IMG/VR virus record: IMGVR_UViG_3300033144_003430
Location: 1 to 24,722 of that record
Strand: one strand, 5' to 3'
DNA from: a virus
Length of the DNA: 24,722 bases
Under the pieces are notes generated by a model. That model was given only the letters and a program-made list of their open reading frames with translations, was not told the origin of the DNA and ran no database searches. Positions 20,821-24,722 of this stretch are shown in pieces (the stretch's first letter is position 1; every line of letters begins with the position of its first letter). A program made the translations under genes and the position numbers.

Positions 20821-20852
20821 CTTTGGCGGCCCGCAACTGGCGACCGCCAAGG
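20821..20852 (+). terminator. Hairpin between converging genes
   Basis: 9-base stem (CTTTGGCGG / CCGCCAAGG, one G-T) with a 14-base loop, nine bases after the peptidase stop. No T-run, so termination is uncertain. Confidence 0.35.
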
Positions 20853-20872
20853 CAAACGATATTAAGAATAGC

Positions 20873-21034
20873 TTAATCATTATCGGTAGCTGATAGCGAT
20901 ACGATCACACCAACAACAAACATCGCAGCCCAAACACCGGCATGCATGAACGCCGCGATAACCATCAACCCAAGACCAGCGCCCATGACTGCGTTCTTCG
21001 TGTTATCCATAATCCACTTTTTTATTTTATCCAT
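20873..21034 (-). CDS. Small membrane protein
   Basis: A 53-residue protein starting MDKIKKWIMDNTKNAVMGAG with two close hydrophobic segments (VMGAGLGLMVIAAFMHAG and VWAAMFVVGVIVSL), ending in acidic SATDND. GGAGGG precedes ATG 21034; the longer frame to 21094 enters the tRNA and is rejected. It could be a holin-like or superinfection protein, but it is remote from the lysis genes. Confidence 0.6.
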   Translation of the reverse strand: MDKIKKWIMDNTKNAVMGAGLGLMVIAAFMHAGVWAAMFVVGVIVSLSATDND

Positions 21035-21060
21035 AATACCCTCCGTTATTAAAATTAAAC

Positions 21061-21137
21061 TGGAGCAACAGGCGGGAGTCGAACCCGCAAACATCTGAGT
21101 GAAAGTCAGATGGCTTTACCAATTTGCCTACTGCTGC
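21061..21137 (-). tRNA. tRNA-Glu (anticodon UUC), CCA encoded
   Basis: Full cloverleaf: acceptor GCAGCAG/CTGTTGC with one G-T pair, D arm GGC...GCC, anticodon stem TCTGA/TCAGA with loop CTTTCAC (anticodon TTC), T arm GCGGG-TTCGACT-CCCGC, then T and CCA. It decodes GAA/GAG, presumably supplementing the host for late expression. It lies upstream of the small membrane protein gene on the same strand. Confidence 0.9.
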
Positions 21138-21276
21138 ACAACTGGTGGCCGGGGATCTCTTGCTGGTGCTACGCGAAGGCTGCCTTCACACGCCACATGT
21201 CTTGGGCAGTGATCTACACCTTTGCCAGCTGAGCTTTCCCTGTTACGTGATCGGGTTAGGATCCGTGACCATAAAA

Positions 21277-21543
21277 TTATTCAACTCCTTTTGGTAACGC
21301 ATCACACCAGCCGCGAGTTGTTTTTTTATATTTTCCAATTAATTTCATCTGCCTGCCTTCAGACATCTGGATTCCTTTCTCATGCCAGCCGTCTGGAGTT
21401 TGATCGCTGGTTTCAATAAGGCTAGTTGCCAGCCTCATCTCTGGCTCCCAGCCCATGCACTCATCAGCAAGACAGCGTATTGGTATCTCTGCACCGCCGA
21501 TAGATCTCCAGCACGTTTTATTTTTTGCGTGATCTATCTCCAT
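21277..21543 (-). CDS. Small Cys/Trp-rich phage protein
   Basis: An 88-residue protein with CWRSIGGAEIPIRCLADECM and GWEPEMR, later GWCDALPKG. The theme 'C-W ... R-C-x-x-x-x-C-M-x-W' followed by a glycine-cysteine end recurs in many short phage proteins of unknown function and may bind a metal. It overlaps the regulator gene upstream by ten bases. Between this gene and the tRNA (21138-21276) no gene is seen. Confidence 0.65.
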   Translation of the reverse strand: MEIDHAKNKTCWRSIGGAEIPIRCLADECMGWEPEMRLATSLIETSDQTPDGWHEKGIQMSEGRQMKLIGKYKKTTRGWCDALPKGVE

Positions 21544-21776
21544 GGCACATCCTGCCTCATTTCTTCCCGGGCCACACCTGTAATTTTTTCGATCGCTTTC
21601 AGGTAAGCCAATGGGATGCCTCGCTTATCACGATTCAACCAAGCCCATACATGCCCGGTCTTTAGTTTGCTCTTTTCAGTTGACAATGTTCTAGCAGCCT
21701 CAGCCGGGCCACCCATCTTGCCGATAGCTACAGCCGCCATGCGCCTGTTGTTCTCCAGCTTCTCTTCGATAGACAT
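21534..21776 (-). CDS. YdaS/Cro-like helix-turn-helix regulator
   Basis: An 80-residue DNA-binding protein. The text AVAIGKMGGPAEAARTLS, then GHVWAWLNRDKRGIPLAYLK and AIEKITGVAREEMRQDVPW matches the YdaS-antitoxin/Cro-like family (G-G-x-x-x-x-A-x-x-L, recognition helix V-x-x-W-L-N, ending R-x-E-L-R-P-D-V). An insertion (STEKSKLKT) before the recognition helix is longer than usual. It is divergent from recT, with the palindromic operator CAACAGTTGTTG in the shared gap, which suggests it represses that promoter and possibly its own and the early promoters at 11641-11704. The real target is unproven. Confidence 0.8.
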   Translation of the reverse strand: MSIEEKLENNRRMAAVAIGKMGGPAEAARTLSTEKSKLKTGHVWAWLNRDKRGIPLAYLKAIEKITGVAREEMRQDVPWR

Positions 21777-21809
21777 TCACGCTAATCCTCTTAATTTACG
21801 GCACCTTAC

Positions 21810-21821
21810 AACAGTTGTTGA
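21810..21821. promoter_or_regulatory. Operator CAACA-GT-TGTTG at recT promoter
   Basis: 5-base arms around GT, overlapping the -35 of the recT promoter. A weak leftward promoter (TCAACA, 17 bases, TAAATT at 21793-21798) may also be covered. The 14 bases 21810-21823 read CAACAGTTGTTGAC when the two next bases are included, as at 11667-11680. Confidence 0.65.
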
Positions 21822-21846
21822 CTCTCTACAAATTGAAGACTATCAT
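21818..21846 (+). promoter_or_regulatory. Rightward promoter of recombination operon
   Basis: -35 TTGACT (21818-21823), 17 bases, -10 TATCAT (21841-21846); start about 35 bases before ATG 21889. Confidence 0.65.
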
Positions 21847-21888
21847 TGGACTTAAGACATACTTAAAGCACACCAAAAGGATACTGTA

Positions 21889-22860
21889 ATGACACAAGCC
21901 ATAATGAAAAGCATCCGCCAGTCCATTGGCACTGGCAAGCAACGGTTCGAGGCGATCGTTATCAAGGATCAAAGCAACCTTAACTGGGCCGCCGAAACTT
22001 TGTTCGCCATGCAGGTCATCGAGAAGAGTAAGTACCTGCAGCAATGCTCACTACCGTCAATCAAAAATGCCGTGATCAACATCGCATCGATCGGCCTTAC
22101 CCTGAACCCAGCCGAGAAGCTGGCCTACCTAATCCCTCGCAAGCGCAGCTACAAAGACGGCAACCAGTGGGTCGAGGTCTGGGAGGCCTGTCTTGATATC
22201 TCATACCGTGGCCTGATTAAGATCGCCACCGACTCAGGCTCAATTCGCTGGGCCAAGGCTATGCTGGTTCATGAGGGTGAGGAATTTATCTGGAATGGCG
22301 TCGATGAGAAGCCGACCCACAACATCGCCAACCCATTCGGCAGGGACGAAGACGATGAGGCAAAGCTGATTGGCGGGTACTCTCTGGCAAAAACTTCCGA
22401 CGGCGATTACCTGTGCGAGATGATGTCAGAAAAAGACATCATTAAGATCCGCGATAGCTCCGACGCCTACAAGTTCGGCAAGGAAGGTAAGCGAGGCCCA
22501 TGGGAAAGCAACTTCGGCCAGATGGTTAAGAAGACCCTGCTGCGTCGTGGCTCTGTATCGTGGCCCATCTCAGAACGCTTCACGCATGCCGAGGGGCTGC
22601 TTAACGTGCATCAGGGTCAGACGTTCGACGATACCAACATCGAGCCTGACGCAGCTCAGGAGATCCTCCTGAATGACACACTGGTGGGTGAGCTTGAGAA
22701 GCTAATCGAGGATGCCGGCATGAAGGTGGCCCGGATCCTTAAGGCATTCAAGATCGATGCTCTGAAGGATCTACCTATGTCAAAATTCGATGACTGTAAA
22801 TCTCGTATCGCAGCATTCAAGGCAGCCAAGCAGGAGAAGAAAACTGATGCAACAGGGTAG
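21889..22860 (+). CDS. recT: RecT-family single-strand annealing protein
   Basis: A 323-residue recombinase that binds single-stranded DNA and anneals complementary strands, working with a 5'-3' exonuclease. RecT hallmarks are SIKNAVINIASIGLTLNPAE, AYLIPRK, EACLDISYRGLIKIATDSGS and later GPWESNFGQMVKKTLLRRG. The N terminus (QSIGTGKQRFEAIVIKDQSN) is as in the family. ATG 21889 has AAAAGGA upstream. The gene heads the recombination operon and overlaps its exonuclease partner by 14 bases. Length is somewhat above the usual 270 or so, owing to the C-terminal extension with LEKLIEDAGMKVARILKAF. Confidence 0.95.
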   Translation: MTQAIMKSIRQSIGTGKQRFEAIVIKDQSNLNWAAETLFAMQVIEKSKYLQQCSLPSIKNAVINIASIGLTLNPAEKLAYLIPRKRSYKDGNQWVEVWEACLDISYRGLIKIATDSGSIRWAKAMLVHEGEEFIWNGVDEKPTHNIANPFGRDEDDEAKLIGGYSLAKTSDGDYLCEMMSEKDIIKIRDSSDAYKFGKEGKRGPWESNFGQMVKKTLLRRGSVSWPISERFTHAEGLLNVHQGQTFDDTNIEPDAAQEILLNDTLVGELEKLIEDAGMKVARILKAFKIDALKDLPMSKFDDCKSRIAAFKAAKQEKKTDATG

Positions 22861-23488
22861 TGATGAATGGCAATTAGCCCACGCCGGCATCCTGTCTGGT
22901 CGCCACATGGATACCATCATGAAGGGCGGTATGCGGGCATGGTGTACGCTTCTCGACCGGAAGAAGGCTGAGATCGAGGATCCAACCATCCTGTTGAATG
23001 ATGAAATTAATGCGGCGGCCATCAATCATGGCAATAAATATGAGGACGAGGCCATCGATCACTACGAGCTGATCTATGACGTTGATGTCGAGCGGCCCAG
23101 CCTGATGATGCACCCGGAGGTTAAGTTCCTTGGATGCAGCCCGGACTTCTGGTTACCGAAACCAAAGATCGTTGGTGAGGTGAAGTGTCCACACAATCCA
23201 GCGAACCACATGCTCAACGTGGTGCATGGTGCCGGCGTCATGACGTACCGACCACAGATTATGCTGGAAGTTGAATGCACCAAAGCAGAAGAGGCCCACT
23301 TCGTGAGCTACGATCCACGGAACCCTGACCCAGCCATGCAGTTCATTAGAATTTGTGTCGAGCGTGACGATGATTACATCGACCACATGTTAACCAGATG
23401 CCATGAGTTTTGGCATTACCTTACCACCGATACCAGACCGCAGGCACCAAGCTATTCCTGCAATGACGGTATACCAGATATTTTTTAA
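22847..23488 (+). CDS. YqaJ-like (lambda Exo family) exonuclease
   Basis: A 213-residue exonuclease partner of RecT. It begins MQQGSDEWQLAHAGILSGRH (the E-W ... R/H-x-G theme) and shows Glu66 (INHGNKYEDEAI), Asp100 (GCSPDFWL) and Glu111/Lys113 (VGEVKCP), the PD-(D/E)XK catalytic set. It would degrade one strand from double-strand ends to give 3' tails for RecT. ATG 22847 has AGGAG upstream; the frame back to 22790 sits inside recT. Confidence 0.9.
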   Translation: MQQGSDEWQLAHAGILSGRHMDTIMKGGMRAWCTLLDRKKAEIEDPTILLNDEINAAAINHGNKYEDEAIDHYELIYDVDVERPSLMMHPEVKFLGCSPDFWLPKPKIVGEVKCPHNPANHMLNVVHGAGVMTYRPQIMLEVECTKAEEAHFVSYDPRNPDPAMQFIRICVERDDDYIDHMLTRCHEFWHYLTTDTRPQAPSYSCNDGIPDIF

Positions 23489-23501
23489 CTAGGAGATCAC
23501 A

Positions 23502-24203
23502 ATGTTAAACACGCCAGAAATACAAACCGAGGAAACTCTCGCAGCAAAAGTCAACCCTATCAGCAACGCAATAAAACAGCTGGCAGCACAGGTTACTCGT
23601 GCCGAGATTGTTGATGAGGATACTAACGCCATGGGCGGCGATCTGTATAAAATTATTACTAACCAAATTAACAAGAGCGAGGACGCTCGAAAGTTTCTGG
23701 TTCAGCCGCTTAACGATCATGTTAAAACGATCAACGCAGAATTTAAGCCAAACAAAGAGAGCCTTGAATTATTGAAGAAGACTCTCAAAGATAAGCTCGA
23801 TGCCTACGCACAAAAGAAACAGGCAGAGGTTGATCGTGTTGCCAAGGAAGAACGTGAGGCTGCTGAAGCTGCCGCTCTGGAGCGCGCTACTGAGGCTGAG
23901 GCTGATGGCAATAAAGAGCTGGCCAATGACATCGTTGAGCAGGCCGCCGAACTTCCTGATAGTAAATCAAAGGGAGAAATATCCCGAGGTGACTACGGTA
24001 GCTCAACATCAACTCGTACTGACTGGAAGGGTGAGTGCGTAAGCGTTAAAGAATTGTGCGCGGCTATTGGTCGTGGAGATCTTCCTGAAGATTTCATCAC
24101 AGTAAATCAGGCGAGGCTCAATAAGTTTGCCCTCGATAAAAAGATTGAGAAAACAAACTTTGGTATCAAGCTTTACAAAAAGATATCTGCTTCAATTCGT
24201 TAA
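23502..24203 (+). CDS. Coiled-coil protein of the recT operon
   Basis: A 233-residue protein. Residues about 55-150 are a long charged, Ala-rich coil (KKQAEVDRVAKEEREAAEAA). The C-terminal part, RGDYGSSTSTRTDWKGECVS then NQARLNKFALDKKIEKTNFG, is a conserved module in phage proteins found beside recombinases and SSB. It may bridge or load these proteins; this is inference from context. AGGAG lies before the ATG. Confidence 0.75.
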   Translation: MLNTPEIQTEETLAAKVNPISNAIKQLAAQVTRAEIVDEDTNAMGGDLYKIITNQINKSEDARKFLVQPLNDHVKTINAEFKPNKESLELLKKTLKDKLDAYAQKKQAEVDRVAKEEREAAEAAALERATEAEADGNKELANDIVEQAAELPDSKSKGEISRGDYGSSTSTRTDWKGECVSVKELCAAIGRGDLPEDFITVNQARLNKFALDKKIEKTNFGIKLYKKISASIR

Positions 24204-24221
24204 CACAAAGGAAATACAGAC

Positions 24222-24677
24222 ATGGCTAGATCATTAAATAAAGTCCAACTGATCGGGAATCTTGGACAAGACCCAGAAGTAAAGTTCATGCCTAATGGTA
24301 ACGCAGTAGTGAATATGAGTATCGCCTGTAGTGAATCGTGGAAGGATAAAAACACAGGCGAGATGGTTGAAAAAACTGAGTGGATCCGCTTGGCTGCCTT
24401 CGGAAAAATCGCAGAGATCTGCGGTGAGTACCTGCATAAAGGCTCGAAGATTTATGTTGAAGGTAAGTACACCACAGACAAGTATGAGAAGGATGGCAAG
24501 GATGTCTACGCAACCAAGGTCATCTTTAATCAGATGATGATGCTTGATGGCAAGCCTGAAGGTGGTAGCGCGAGATCTACTGGTGCAACCAACAGTCAGT
24601 CGAGCAGCAATCAAGGTCAAGCGTCTGGCGCACCGGCTGGTGGGTTCGATGACTTCGACGACGACATTCCATTCTAG
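24222..24677 (+). CDS. ssb: Single-stranded DNA-binding protein
   Basis: A 151-residue SSB. The OB fold starts [20 protein letters not shown], with [20 protein letters not shown] and [19 protein letters not shown] in the usual positions. A Gln/Ser/Gly linker (about 112-140) leads to the acidic tip DDFDDDIPF, the site that recruits partner proteins. It protects single strands during replication and recombination. AAAGGAAA lies upstream. Length is slightly shorter than the 178 residues of E. coli SSB, because the linker is short. Confidence 0.95.
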   Translation: MARSLNKVQLIGNLGQDPEVKFMPNGNAVVNMSIACSESWKDKNTGEMVEKTEWIRLAAFGKIAEICGEYLHKGSKIYVEGKYTTDKYEKDGKDVYATKVIFNQMMMLDGKPEGGSARSTGATNSQSSSNQGQASGAPAGGFDDFDDDIPF

Positions 24678-24722
24678 CGAATTTGTGGCGGCACCTACTC
24701 CTATAGGTAAAAGCTGTTTAAC

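Noticed and set aside
20873-21034. Holin call for the small membrane protein
   Set aside because: Two hydrophobic segments fit, but it is far from the lysis genes and in another transcript, so it is left as a membrane protein.
21138-21250. Second tRNA gene
   Set aside because: D-arm-like and CCA-like pieces exist, but no matching acceptor stem, anticodon stem or TTCGA loop could be built.
22874-23386. Leftward frames opposite the exonuclease
   Set aside because: Complement of a clear YqaJ-type gene; no independent evidence.
1-24722. CRISPR array, IS element, integrase or attachment site
   Set aside because: No regularly spaced repeats, transposase, integrase or att-like direct repeat was seen; the tRNA is intact, so it cannot be judged as an integration site from this window.

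Overview
The window is a piece of a tailed double-stranded DNA phage (or prophage). It holds a portal protein, both terminase subunits, a holin and amidase lysis set, RecT and YqaJ-type recombination proteins, SSB, a phage tRNA, and many tiny tightly packed genes joined by ATGA, GTGA or TAATG stop/start overlaps. Clear sigma70-type promoters, GGAGG ribosome sites, a genome-encoded tRNA CCA end and a 3TM-type holin suggest a Gram-negative, probably gammaproteobacterial, host. The sequence alone does not settle the host or the phage genus.

Layout. (1) 1-11544, leftward: regulatory-size genes at the right end, then small terminase, a coiled-coil/membrane protein, two consecutive proteins with twin-arginine (Tat) signal peptides, amidase, small membrane protein, holin, two structural-looking proteins, a capsid-like fragment, large terminase, a membrane coiled-coil protein, portal, and the start of another gene at the window edge. 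Promoters are visible at 11641-11669, 10278-10306 and 4968-4996. (2) 11545-11857: divergent control region with back-to-back promoters whose -35 boxes share one inverted repeat. (3) 11858-14637, rightward: nine very small genes, several Cys-rich, then a DUF932 protein, closed by a strong bidirectional terminator. (4) 19539-14713, leftward: one translationally coupled operon with a Cys-rich protein, an SF2 helicase, a PD-(D/E)XK-like nuclease, several unknowns and a RusA-like resolvase. (5) 19540-20135: control region with a leftward promoter, a candidate small RNA with its own promoter and terminator, and an extended -10 promoter for a two-gene operon encoding a papain/C39-like peptidase. (6) 20873-21776, leftward: small membrane protein, tRNA-Glu(UUC), a Cys-rich protein and a YdaS/Cro-like regulator. 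(7) 21818 to the right edge, rightward: RecT, YqaJ exonuclease, a coiled-coil protein and SSB. The last 45 bases (24678-24722) show no complete gene.

How it works together. Blocks 4 and 7 look like replication, recombination and repair. Block 3 looks like an early takeover set. Block 1 looks like late packaging, head and lysis genes. The 14-base sequence CAACAGTTGTTGAC overlaps a -35 box in front of both block 3 and block 7, with a close variant over the -10 of block 4. This suggests one regulator, plausibly the YdaS/Cro-like protein at 21534-21776, coordinates the early operons. A second palindrome, GTTAGTG-N2-CACTAAC, occurs beside the terminase promoter and inside block 3.

The most unusual items are the tandem Tat-signal proteins with capsid-like text inside the lysis operon, the repeated ACTACCACCGAGGAG leader (two copies have no gene behind them), an inverted-repeat-bounded structured element next to the holin, and the candidate small RNA.
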